DNA from: Synechococcus sp. PL34863bin_39
GTDB taxonomy: Bacteria > Cyanobacteriota > Cyanobacteriia > PCC-6307 > Cyanobiaceae
DNA length: 7,987 bases
Assembly: GCA_011523155.1 (NCBI GenBank)
Contig: WTHL01000149.1
Location: 1 to 7,987, forward strand
Reading direction: 5' to 3'
The notes under the pieces were generated by a model. The model did no database searches. It was not told the origin of the DNA and saw only the letters and a program-made list of their open reading frames with translations. Both the position numbers and the translations under genes were made by a program. Positions within the stretch are counted from its first letter, which is position 1. Each line of letters begins with the position of its first letter. Below, in pieces: positions 1-5,984 of this stretch.

Positions 1-563
1 TGATCTCCAGCAACGACTTTCGCACCGGCACCACCATCGAGCTCGACGGTGCCGTCTGGCGTGTTGTCGAGTTCCTGCACGTGAAGCCCGGCAAGGGCTC
101 CGCCTTCGTGCGCACCAAGCTCAAGGCTGTGCAAAGCGGCAACGTGGTTGAGAAGACCTTCCGCGCTGGAGAGATGGTCCCCCAGGCCATGCTCGAGAAG
201 GCCACGCTTCAGCACACCTACATGGAAGGTGAGGACTACGTCTTCATGGACATGTCCACCTATGAGGAGACCCGACTCACCGCCAAGCAGATCGGCGACA
301 GTCGCAAGTATTTGAAGGAAGGGATGGAGGTCAGCGTCGTTTCCTGGAACGAGCGGCCCCTTGAGGTCGAGCTGCCGAATTCCGTGGTGCTCGAGATCAC
401 GGAAACGGATCCAGGCGTCAAGGGCGATACCGCCACCGGTGGCACCAAGCCCGCCATTCTTGAAACGGGAGCCCAGGTGATGGTTCCTCTTTTTCTCTCC
501 ATCGGAGAGAAAATCAAGGTGGATACCCGCAATGATTCCTACCTGGGTCGGGAGAACGGATGA
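1..563 (+). CDS. efp: Elongation factor P, 5' end cut by one base
   Basis: EF-P binds ribosomes stalled at polyproline stretches, between the P and E sites, and promotes peptide bond formation. The reading frame runs from base 3 with [16 protein letters not shown]. The window opens with TG, so the start codon ATG very probably lies at 0-2 and only its A is missing. The full protein would then be 187 aa, the normal EF-P length. The N-terminal KOW-like domain carries the loop PGKGSAF, with Lys32 at the tip where other bacteria modify a Lys or Arg. Two OB-fold domains follow, ending in the typical [13 protein letters not shown] close (about residues 172-184). No EpmA-type modification gene is visible here. 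The TGA stop overlaps the accB start as ATGA, implying translational coupling. Identification is from family motifs and length and is very secure. Confidence 0.97.
   Translation, partial: ISSNDFRTGTTIELDGAVWRVVEFLHVKPGKGSAFVRTKLKAVQSGNVVEKTFRAGEMVPQAMLEKATLQHTYMEGEDYVFMDMSTYEETRLTAKQIGDSRKYLKEGMEVSVVSWNERPLEVELPNSVVLEITETDPGVKGDTATGGTKPAILETGAQVMVPLFLSIGEKIKVDTRNDSYLGRENG
550..554 (+). promoter_or_regulatory. Shine-Dalgarno site of accB
   Basis: GGGAG inside the last codons of efp lies 5 bases before the ATG at 560 and 11 before the ATG at 566. It is the only clear Shine-Dalgarno match I find in front of a gene in this window, and it fits either accB start. With the ATGA overlap it suggests accB is translated from the efp transcript. 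Confidence 0.5.
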
Positions 564-1042
564 CCATGCAGCTTGATCACGATCAGCTCCATCGCCTTCT
601 GGAGGTCCTCTCCGAAAGCGACATTCAGGAGTTCAGGCTGGAAGGTGACGACTTCAGGCTTGAGGTGCGTCGCAACCTCCCAGCCGTTGCTGTTGCCGCA
701 GCTCCGGTTGCCGCCGCGGCTCCTGTGATGCCAGCTCCGGTGGCATCGGAGTCGGCCACTCCAGGCACGCCACCCCCTGCTGTGCCTGCATCCCGCTCCG
801 ACCTTGTGGATGTCACCGCTCCCATGGTTGGCACCTTCTATCGCGCACCTGCACCGGGGGAGTCACCGTTCGTCGAGGTCGGGACCCGCATCGGTGTCGG
901 TCAGACCGTCTGCATTCTCGAGGCGATGAAGCTCATGAATGAACTTGAGGCGGAAACCGCCGGCGAAGTGGTCGAAATTCTTGTGGACAACGGCACGCCC
1001 GTTGAGTTCGGCCAGGTCCTCATGCGTGTCAAGCCCGGTTGA
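560..1042 (+). CDS. accB: Biotin carboxyl carrier protein of acetyl-CoA carboxylase (AccB/BCCP)
   Basis: This subunit carries the biotin that AccC carboxylates and the AccA/AccD transferase then uses to make malonyl-CoA, the first committed step of fatty acid synthesis in the cytosol. The 160-aa protein has a short N-terminal helical region (residues 5-40), an Ala/Pro-rich flexible linker (about 41-78) and a C-terminal biotinyl domain (about 82-158). The biotinylation motif EAMKLMNE puts the modified lysine at residue 124. The thumb region [16 protein letters not shown] is typical of bacterial BCCP. The start may instead be the second ATG at 566, giving MQLDHDQ; both fit the upstream GGGAG. 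The gene follows efp with overlapping stop and start codons. Its last 14 bases overlap the 3' end of convergent pdxA. Length and all key residues are normal. Confidence 0.97.
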   Translation: MTMQLDHDQLHRLLEVLSESDIQEFRLEGDDFRLEVRRNLPAVAVAAAPVAAAAPVMPAPVASESATPGTPPPAVPASRSDLVDVTAPMVGTFYRAPAPGESPFVEVGTRIGVGQTVCILEAMKLMNELEAETAGEVVEILVDNGTPVEFGQVLMRVKPG

Positions 1043-2072
1043 GGGCCACTGCGCTCAGGTCCCAGGCCGCCTGAATCGCGGCCACCATGCTTGTTTCTCT
1101 TGCGCAACCGCGTCCGGCCAGGTCGAATGCGGTTCCGTGGTCAGGAGAGGTTCTCAGAAAGGGAAGCCCCAGGCTTGTATTGACAGCCTCGTCGAAGGCC
1201 AGAAGCTTCACGGGAATCAAGCCCTGATCGTGATACAAAGCCAGGTAGCCATCCGGACTGGATCCATCGACCTGCCGATGCCAGGCCTGTCCTGCACTGA
1301 GCCAGCATGTGTCCGGTGGTAGAGGGCCAACAACAGTGACATCCTCGTTCTCTGCGGCCCAGGCCTCCAGGGTCGGCTGAAGCCAGAGACACTCCTCCTG
1401 GCCCAGTTGTCCGTTCTCCCCGGCATGGGGATTCACCCCTGCCACGTGCACGACAGGTCTGCGTCTGAAGCGCCGGCAGAAGTCGGCGAGTGTGTCGAGC
1501 TTCCGTTTGATGAGGTCAGGGTTCAGGGCCCTGGCAACGTCTGTCAGGGGGATGTGGGTGGTGGCCAGGAGGGTGTTCAGGCGCCATCCCGTGTGCGGGG
1601 AGATGGCGGTGAACAGCATCGAGGCCTCTGGCACGCCGCCGATTTCCGCCAACCGTTCCGTCTGTCCCGGATAGACATGTCCGGCGGCGTGCCAGAGATG
1701 TTTCGCGATCGGTGCGGTGACGAGGGCCCTGGCCTTGCCTTGGAGAACCAGGGTCGCTGCAGTGCTCAGCCAGCAGAAACTGGCGTCACCTCCTTCCGGT
1801 GTCGGCTCACCCGGCTGGACGCTGGTCTGCAGAGGGAGGTCGACGATCTGGAGCGTGTCCGGGTCGGCCAGAGCTCCATCGCCCTGGGCTTTCAGCCGTG
1901 TGAAGGTTGCGTTCAGGCTTTGCCGACAACCGACCAGAACCGGCTCCATCGCAGCTGGGCATCTCTGTGCGGCCAGGGCTCTGAGCGTCACTTCCATGCC
2001 GATTCCAGCCGGATCACCGAGTGCAATCACCAAACGCTGATTAGCGTCATTGGGTTCGACGAACTTCACCAT
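1029..2072 (-). CDS. pdxA: 4-hydroxythreonine-4-phosphate dehydrogenase
   Basis: PdxA oxidises 4-phosphohydroxy-L-threonine with NAD(P)+. The product decarboxylates to an aminoacetone phosphate that PdxJ condenses with deoxyxylulose phosphate to make pyridoxine phosphate. The protein is 347 aa, slightly above the usual 330. Visible motifs in order are GDPAGIG (19-25), TAPIAK (119-124), YPGQTE (134-139), THIPL (171-175), NPHAGE (214-219), GPLPPDT (249-255), YHDQGLIPVK (280-289) and the long conserved NTSLGLPFLRTSPDHGTAFD block. His173, His216 and His281 match the three metal-binding histidines of the family. Gln137 stands where the E. coli enzyme has a substrate-contacting His, a substitution I believe is tolerated in the family. 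The ATG at 2072 shares two bases with the ATG of the divergent gene at 2071, so its promoter must lie inside that gene. Confidence 0.95.
   Translation of the reverse strand: MVKFVEPNDANQRLVIALGDPAGIGMEVTLRALAAQRCPAAMEPVLVGCRQSLNATFTRLKAQGDGALADPDTLQIVDLPLQTSVQPGEPTPEGGDASFCWLSTAATLVLQGKARALVTAPIAKHLWHAAGHVYPGQTERLAEIGGVPEASMLFTAISPHTGWRLNTLLATTHIPLTDVARALNPDLIKRKLDTLADFCRRFRRRPVVHVAGVNPHAGENGQLGQEECLWLQPTLEAWAAENEDVTVVGPLPPDTCWLSAGQAWHRQVDGSSPDGYLALYHDQGLIPVKLLAFDEAVNTSLGLPFLRTSPDHGTAFDLAGRGCARETSMVAAIQAAWDLSAVALNRA
2034..2047. repeat. Short perfect hairpin upstream of the 63-aa gene
   Basis: ACGCTGATTAGCGT is a 5-bp perfect inverted repeat around a 4-base centre. It lies within the first codons of pdxA and 23 bases before the divergent small gene. 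It sits where an operator serving either gene would be expected, but five base pairs can easily arise by chance. Confidence 0.2.
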
Positions 2073-2262
2073 GCTGCGTTGGCTGCTACTGGGTGCGATG
2101 GTTTACGGCCTGGGAACGGCGTTCGGAAACGGCTGGCTCGAGGTGCAATGGGAGCGGCTCCTGGATGATGCCGGCCTGAACATGAAGTTCGGTGAGCCTG
2201 ATCAGTCACAGCTTGAACGGCCGACGCTCACCGGCCGTCCGGCACCAAGGTCTGTGGCCTGA
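2071..2262 (+). CDS. Small membrane-anchored or exported protein of unknown function
   Basis: I do not recognise a named family. The 63-aa product begins MLRWLLLGAMVYGLGTAFGNGW, a single hydrophobic helix (about residues 3-18) that reads as a signal anchor. It is followed by an amphipathic stretch LEVQWERLLDDAGL and a polar, Pro-rich tail. It most likely sits in a membrane with a short soluble tail. The ATG at 2071 is chosen because it puts the hydrophobic segment at the extreme N-terminus; a TTG at 2050 would add seven polar residues. The start overlaps the pdxA start by two bases on the opposite strand, and the last 35 bases overlap the convergent SDR gene. The sensible topology and compact fit between neighbours support a real gene, but no function can be assigned. 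Confidence 0.7.
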   Translation: MLRWLLLGAMVYGLGTAFGNGWLEVQWERLLDDAGLNMKFGEPDQSQLERPTLTGRPAPRSVA

Positions 2263-3160
2263 TCTCCTCCTGCGCAAGACAGTCACGCAGTCCGCTGCGA
2301 AAGTCAGGGTGAAGCAGCTCATACCCCAGGGTGTTGCAGAGCAGGTCATTGCTGACCCGTCGATTCTCTGCCCAGAACGAGCGAGCCATCGGGCTCATGC
2401 TTTCGACGACCTCGGTGAACGGACGGCAGGCGGGTAACGACAGACCAATCAGTTGGGCTGCATGACGTTGCAGCTCTGCCGGTTCCGCGGGACGGTGGTC
2501 GCAGACGTTCACGACTCTGGGCCGTTGTCCCTGTGCGGCACGATCGATCAGATGCATGCAGGCTCCGGCAATGTCTTCCACGTGGACACGCGAGAACACA
2601 TGCCCGGGTTTGTCGATCAGACGGACATCTCCGCGGCGGATGGCCTGAAACGGTGATCTGCCGGGTCCATAGATTCCCGGCAGACGCAGAATCTGCACGG
2701 GCAGACCGGAGTCGATCCAGGCCCGCTCGCAGGCGAGTCTCCGTTGGCTGCGTTCCTGGGTCGGGTTCGGAGGATCCTGTTCACCAACCCAGTTGCCCTG
2801 GCGGTCGCCATACACACCGGTGGTGGAGAGATATCCCACCCATTGCAGGTCGAGTTGCTGCAAGTGTTCGCCCAGGCAGCGAAGGACTGGATCACGTCCA
2901 TCGCGCTCGGGTGCGATGGTGCTGACCACATGGGTCACACCGGTGAGCTGCTCCCGGGTCGGGACATGGCCCAGCTGGCTGTCGAACCGGAGCTCGTGAC
3001 TGCCAGGGCCTTCGTCAGGCAGGCGGCAGGTGGTGAGTACCCGCGCTCCCAGCGAACGGGCGAGATCCGCGATTCTGCGTCCACTGAAACCCGCACCCAG
3101 CACAAGCAGGGTTGACCGCTCAGGCAGCGGCCGGCAGCGGTTGACAAGCTGATGAAGCAT
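2228..3160 (-). CDS. NAD(P)-binding SDR-family protein, YeeZ-like (atypical SDR)
   Basis: The 310-aa protein is a Rossmann-fold member of the short-chain dehydrogenase/reductase superfamily, resembling the NAD-dependent epimerase/dehydratase-like YeeZ group. The dinucleotide-binding motif GAGFSG is at residues 22-27. STTGVYG (112-118) and the RLPGIYGPGR block (159-168) mark the substrate side. The VHVEDIAGAC stretch (192-201) and ENRRVSN (265-271) are typical of this group. The usual catalytic YxxxK is absent: where it would fall, about residues 137-145, the sequence is RSQRRLACE. It may therefore be a non-classical reductase or a nucleotide-binding regulator. Substrate and pathway cannot be read from the sequence. 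The 3' end overlaps the small gene at 2071-2262. A LexA-box-like sequence lies immediately upstream of the ATG. Confidence 0.88.
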   Translation of the reverse strand: MLHQLVNRCRPLPERSTLLVLGAGFSGRRIADLARSLGARVLTTCRLPDEGPGSHELRFDSQLGHVPTREQLTGVTHVVSTIAPERDGRDPVLRCLGEHLQQLDLQWVGYLSTTGVYGDRQGNWVGEQDPPNPTQERSQRRLACERAWIDSGLPVQILRLPGIYGPGRSPFQAIRRGDVRLIDKPGHVFSRVHVEDIAGACMHLIDRAAQGQRPRVVNVCDHRPAEPAELQRHAAQLIGLSLPACRPFTEVVESMSPMARSFWAENRRVSNDLLCNTLGYELLHPDFRSGLRDCLAQEEIRPQTLVPDGR

Positions 3161-3161
3161 C

Positions 3162-3175
3162 AGTACAAGTGTATT
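3162..3175. promoter_or_regulatory. Candidate LexA-type (SOS) box
   Basis: AGTACAAGTGTATT fits the cyanobacterial LexA consensus RGTACNNNDGTWCB at every fixed position but one (T for C at the thirteenth base). It lies one base upstream of the SDR start codon on the - strand and 22 bases upstream of the GTG of the small secreted protein on the + strand, so it could repress either. The consensus is from memory, and a single site with one mismatch can be chance. Confidence 0.3.
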
Positions 3176-3197
3176 ACCTTCTGCTCAAGGCTTCGCC

Positions 3198-3407
3198 GTG
3201 ACCAGCTCATCCTTATCGATCCACGATGTCAGCGCAACCATGGTGGCGCGACGATCTCGCGCTCGGCTGGCATTGCCGTCATGCGCTGGGGTCGTGATGG
3301 CTGCTGCCCTGATCACGGGAGCTTTCGCCCTGGCTCCTGAAGAACCGCAGCGACAAGCCTCCATCTGTGAAAGGAATCATTCGGTTGCGGCCTGCCGTGT
3401 GTGGTGA
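3198..3407 (+). CDS. Small secreted protein with C-terminal Cys pair
   Basis: No named family is recognised. The product is 69 aa from the GTG at 3198, or 55 aa from the ATG at 3240. The shorter form makes an ideal signal peptide: a basic start MVARRSRAR, a hydrophobic core ending GAFALA, then a cleavage region before PEEPQRQ. The remaining mature peptide is only about 23 residues and holds two cysteines (residues 57 and 66 of the long form), ending CRVW. A disulphide in an oxidising compartment is plausible. I recall similar tiny exported proteins with such an ending in picocyanobacteria, but this is unverified. AAGG seven bases before the GTG gives weak support for the longer start. The stop lies 18 bases from the convergent HNH gene stop. 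A weak 6-bp hairpin spans the stop codon. Confidence 0.65.
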   Translation: MTSSSLSIHDVSATMVARRSRARLALPSCAGVVMAAALITGAFALAPEEPQRQASICERNHSVAACRVW

Positions 3408-3425
3408 TGGCAGGGGGTTGAACGT

Positions 3426-3857
3426 TCAGGCTGCTTGCAGGCGCCAATCTCCTGATGGCGCGTCATCGTCCCTGTGGCGCAGGTTGTCTTTTGGGGTCCC
3501 CACACTGTTGAGGTCAGGCTGTGCCCACTGAAGGAGCCGCATCGCCAGGCGGAGGTCGCCATCCATCCAGGCTCTGATCGCCATGGCGCGGCGCGGGTCG
3601 TAAAAGCGTTGCCGTCTGTACCAATCAAACGCATCGGCGTCTGACTTCTGCCCATTGCATGACAGACAAGCTGGCACGCAGTTTTCAGTCACGCTTAGGC
3701 CACCTCTGCTCTGGGGAACGATGTGATCAATGGATTCGGAAGGTTTGCCGCAATAAATACAACTTTTACTCGTATGACTGTGGAGTGACTGACGCCACCT
3801 TCGGACGCGCAATTTGGGACAAAGTTCGTCGAGAAAAACCGCATCCCTGTTATGCAT
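3426..3857 (-). CDS. HNH endonuclease
   Basis: The 143-aa protein contains a complete McrA-like HNH nuclease core that would cut DNA using a divalent metal. Structural zinc is held by two CxxC pairs, CIYC (33-36) and CLSC (64-67). The catalytic His is in DHIVPQSRGG (His45), the middle Asn in TEN (Asn59), and the third position is an Asn in CNGQK (Asn68), as in many HNH proteins. An Arg-rich helix (17-22) precedes it. A basic helical tail containing FYDPRRAMAIRAW follows and may bind DNA. The ATG at 3857 is preferred; a GTG at 3887 would add ten residues. The gene is divergent from the SNF2 translocase, with 139 bases between the start codons. It stands alone, with no methylase or intron sign. 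Part of the region encoding the core is unusually AT-rich. Confidence 0.9.
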   Translation of the reverse strand: MHNRDAVFLDELCPKLRVRRWRQSLHSHTSKSCIYCGKPSESIDHIVPQSRGGLSVTENCVPACLSCNGQKSDADAFDWYRRQRFYDPRRAMAIRAWMDGDLRLAMRLLQWAQPDLNSVGTPKDNLRHRDDDAPSGDWRLQAA

Positions 3858-3957
3858 CCGAGTGTCTCGGTTGCCGGCAGTCTGCACGGTTTTTCGTAGG
3901 AGTCAATGTGTCGAAGACTGCATTTTCGCGACTTCCGGCAGCGATGATCACGAAAGG

Positions 3958-3994
3958 TTTTAGGCGCTTGTTGCTTGCGCTCATGGGCCTAAAA
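3958..3994. promoter_or_regulatory. Inverted repeat just before the SNF2 start codon
   Basis: TTTTAGGC (3958-3965) is matched by its exact complement GCCTAAAA (3987-3994), 8 bp with a 21-base spacer, and it can be extended outward by a G-T and a G-C pair. The right arm ends two bases before the ATG at 3997. It could be an operator for a dimeric regulator, or an RNA hairpin that masks the start codon. The spacer also holds GCTTG twice and a GCGC pair. TAAAAT in the right arm resembles a -10 box but is too close to the ATG to make a transcript containing it. Confidence 0.35.
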
Positions 3995-3996
3995 TC

Positions 3997-5616
3997 ATGA
4001 TTGCTGAATTTCGGGTCACGGCGTCTCCGGGCAGTTGCTATCTCGGTCTTTCCTCCGGAGGACTGGTTCAGGTCATCCACCCCTTTGACGCTGTCACCCA
4101 TGCTCAGATCGGTCGGGTCCGACCTCGGGGAACCTGGCGAGGCATCAAGAAAGGTTGGGAGTTTCCTCTCGCTGCTGCACCGGTTCTGCAGGAACGGCTG
4201 GGATCGCGTTTTCCAGTTCGTGAGGATCTGGCCCGCTGGATTGAATGGCATCGTCATCCTCTGCCGCCGTTGCCAGACCATCGGCGTCTGGTTCAGCTGG
4301 CTGATCTCGATCAACCTCTCGCAGATGGTCGCAGCCCCCTCCCCCATCAACGCACCGGCGTTCGCTGGCTCCTGGCGCGACGTGGTGCCGTGCTGGCGGA
4401 CGAGATGGGATTGGGCAAAACCCTCACAGCTCTCCTCGCGGCCCGGGCCCTGACGAGGGCCATTCCTTTAAGGCTCATGGTGGTGGCGCCGGTGGGTCTT
4501 CATGGCCACTGGCAGCGGGAAGCCGCTGCGCTTGGTGTCGCGATCACGCTGCTCAGCTGGGCCAAATTGCCCGAGGATCTGCCCCCCTCAGGAACACTTC
4601 TGGTGGTTGATGAGGCCCATTTCGGCCAGTCCCTCTCGGCACTGCGAACCCAGTCCTTGCTCCGACTGGCCCGTCATCCCCGTCTGCGCGCGATCTGGTT
4701 GCTCACCGGAACGCCGATGAAGAACGGTCGACCGGACCAGCTCTACCCTCTGCTTGCTGCCATCGATCACCCCATTGCCCGTGATCAACGGGCCTTTGAA
4801 GAGGCGTTCTGTCAGGGGCACTGGCGTGAGGATTCCGGACGTCGGCGCTGGCAGGCCAAAGGAGCCACGCAACTGGAGGAACTGCGGCGACTGACCAGGC
4901 CCCTGATTCTTCACCGCAGGAAGCAGCGGGTTCTTGGACTTCCCCCCAAGCAGCGGCGTTTTCACCCCGTGAGGATTGATGCCTCCACCGCGCGGGGATT
5001 CGACCACCGTGTGAACCAGGTGATCGATGACTACCGCGCGCGCGTGCGCGAAGGATTGGTGCGTTCCGATGCCGAGGCCTTTGCGTTGCTGACGGCACTG
5101 CGGAGGATTGGAGCGGAGTTCAAGCTGCCCTTCACCGAGCAGCTGCTCGCAGAGCTGAGGCAGGAACAGCAGCCGGTTGTGGTGTTCAGCGGATTTGTCG
5201 ACCCTCTACGGCTCTTGCAGCAACGGATCGGCGGAGAGTTGCTGACTGGCCAACTCAAGCCGGTGGAGCGTCAGACCGTCGTCGATCGCTTTCAGGCGGG
5301 CGTCAACGACGTGTTGCTGACCACCTATGGAACGGGTGGACTTGGCTTCACGCTCCACCGCGCCCGTCACGTTGTGCTCCTCGAACGCCCCTGGACACCC
5401 GGAGATGTGGATCAGGCGGAGGACCGGTGTCATCGCCTCGGAATGGATGGTGGACTGACCAGCCATTGGATTCAGCTGGGCGTCGCCGATCAGCTGGTGG
5501 ATGGACTGGTGGCCAGCAAAGCCAGGCAGATCGAGGTGCTGCTGGGCTCCCGAACTCTGAATCTCGAGCGTCAACCCTTGCCTGCGATGCTTCGACGCTG
5601 TTTGCAGGACTCCTGA
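3997..5616 (+). CDS. Compact SNF2-family DNA helicase/translocase, SMARCAL1-like
   Basis: The 539-aa protein is a superfamily 2 ATP-driven DNA translocase. The N-terminal part (about 22-86) contains VIHPFDAVTHAQIGRVRP and GWEFPLAAAPVLQERLG. This resembles the HARP domain of the annealing helicase SMARCAL1 (inference). The first RecA lobe has the Q-motif Gln118 in LPHQRTG, Walker A DEMGLGKT (135-142, Lys141), VVAPVGLHGHW, Walker B DEAH (205-208) and LTGTPMKN (236-243). The second lobe has VVFSGF (395-400), TTYGTGGLGF (442-451) and QAEDRCHRLG (473-482) with arginine fingers Arg477 and Arg480. All ATPase residues are intact. It is much smaller than the HepA/RapA type. Its likely job is remodelling or annealing of branched DNA. 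The ATG at 3997 is the first good start. The last 46 bases overlap the convergent gene at 5571. Confidence 0.92.
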   Translation: MIAEFRVTASPGSCYLGLSSGGLVQVIHPFDAVTHAQIGRVRPRGTWRGIKKGWEFPLAAAPVLQERLGSRFPVREDLARWIEWHRHPLPPLPDHRRLVQLADLDQPLADGRSPLPHQRTGVRWLLARRGAVLADEMGLGKTLTALLAARALTRAIPLRLMVVAPVGLHGHWQREAAALGVAITLLSWAKLPEDLPPSGTLLVVDEAHFGQSLSALRTQSLLRLARHPRLRAIWLLTGTPMKNGRPDQLYPLLAAIDHPIARDQRAFEEAFCQGHWREDSGRRRWQAKGATQLEELRRLTRPLILHRRKQRVLGLPPKQRRFHPVRIDASTARGFDHRVNQVIDDYRARVREGLVRSDAEAFALLTALRRIGAEFKLPFTEQLLAELRQEQQPVVVFSGFVDPLRLLQQRIGGELLTGQLKPVERQTVVDRFQAGVNDVLLTTYGTGGLGFTLHRARHVVLLERPWTPGDVDQAEDRCHRLGMDGGLTSHWIQLGVADQLVDGLVASKARQIEVLLGSRTLNLERQPLPAMLRRCLQDS

Positions 5617-5984
5617 CGCACGTTCAGTTCATGGCTGATCATCGGATCCGCTGCGTCTCCCTGTTGCTGGATCAGCGTCAGTGCGCGCTTGACGTCGTGG
5701 CACGCCTGGTCCCGTTGACCCAGGAGGGTATGCAGCAGCGAGCGGTCCGTCAGGGGACCCGGGTCGGTCCTGTGGGCAGCCACCACCTGATTGCAGCGGC
5801 TGAGGGCCTGGTCCAGTTCGCTCAGATTGAGCTCCTCCAGACAGGCCTGGGGTGTCAGCTCTGCGTTCGGTAGCCGATTGGTCGGTGCTGAGCGGCCGCG
5901 GCAGCCCAGGCCCGTGAACAGAACTCCGGCGAGGACAACGGCTGCAAGAACAGGCTTGGAATCAGTAGCTGTAGCGTTCTTCAC
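5571..5984 (-). CDS. Exported TPR-like small protein, possible lipoprotein
   Basis: The 137-aa protein begins with a short polar segment and a hydrophobic helix (about residues 11-27) ending TGLGC. Cys28 could be lipidated, although Gly at position -3 is an atypical lipobox; otherwise this is an uncleaved anchor. The soluble part holds one TPR-like helix-turn-helix pair, about residues 55-105, including SELDQALSRCNQVVAAH and GQRDQACHDVKRALTLI. Four further cysteines (48, 64, 95, 127) suggest disulphides outside the cytosol. The GTG at 5984 is chosen because it starts just before the hydrophobic segment; an upstream ATG at 6083 would add 33 basic residues lying wholly within the neighbouring gene. 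The start overlaps the upstream gene by 23 bases, pointing to coupled translation. The 3' end overlaps the SNF2 gene by 46 bases. TPR parts usually bind proteins; the partner is unknown. Confidence 0.75.
   Translation of the reverse strand: MKNATATDSKPVLAAVVLAGVLFTGLGCRGRSAPTNRLPNAELTPQACLEELNLSELDQALSRCNQVVAAHRTDPGPLTDRSLLHTLLGQRDQACHDVKRALTLIQQQGDAADPMISHELNVRQESCKQRRSIAGKG

Noticed and set aside
1407..2168. 253-aa + strand open frame inside pdxA
   Set aside because: It is antisense to a gene with all PdxA motifs; its protein is Cys/Arg/Gly-rich with no domain.
3391..3414. 6-bp hairpin CCTGCC/GGCAGG at the convergent 3198/3426 junction as a terminator
   Set aside because: The stem is short, the loop is 12 bases and no T-run follows on either strand.
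3990..3995. TAAAAT as a -10 box for the SNF2 gene, with TTGTTG at 3968 as -35
   Set aside because: Transcription would begin near 4002, after the ATG at 3997, and no later in-frame start is close.
3659..4000. 113-aa + strand open frame over the HNH gene and its upstream region
   Set aside because: It is antisense to the HNH motifs, and its end overlaps the SNF2 start without plausible protein features.
5041..5052. Alternating CG-rich run near 5035-5050 in the SNF2 gene
   Set aside because: It encodes an Arg/Ala-rich helix (YRARVREG) in frame and is ordinary coding sequence.
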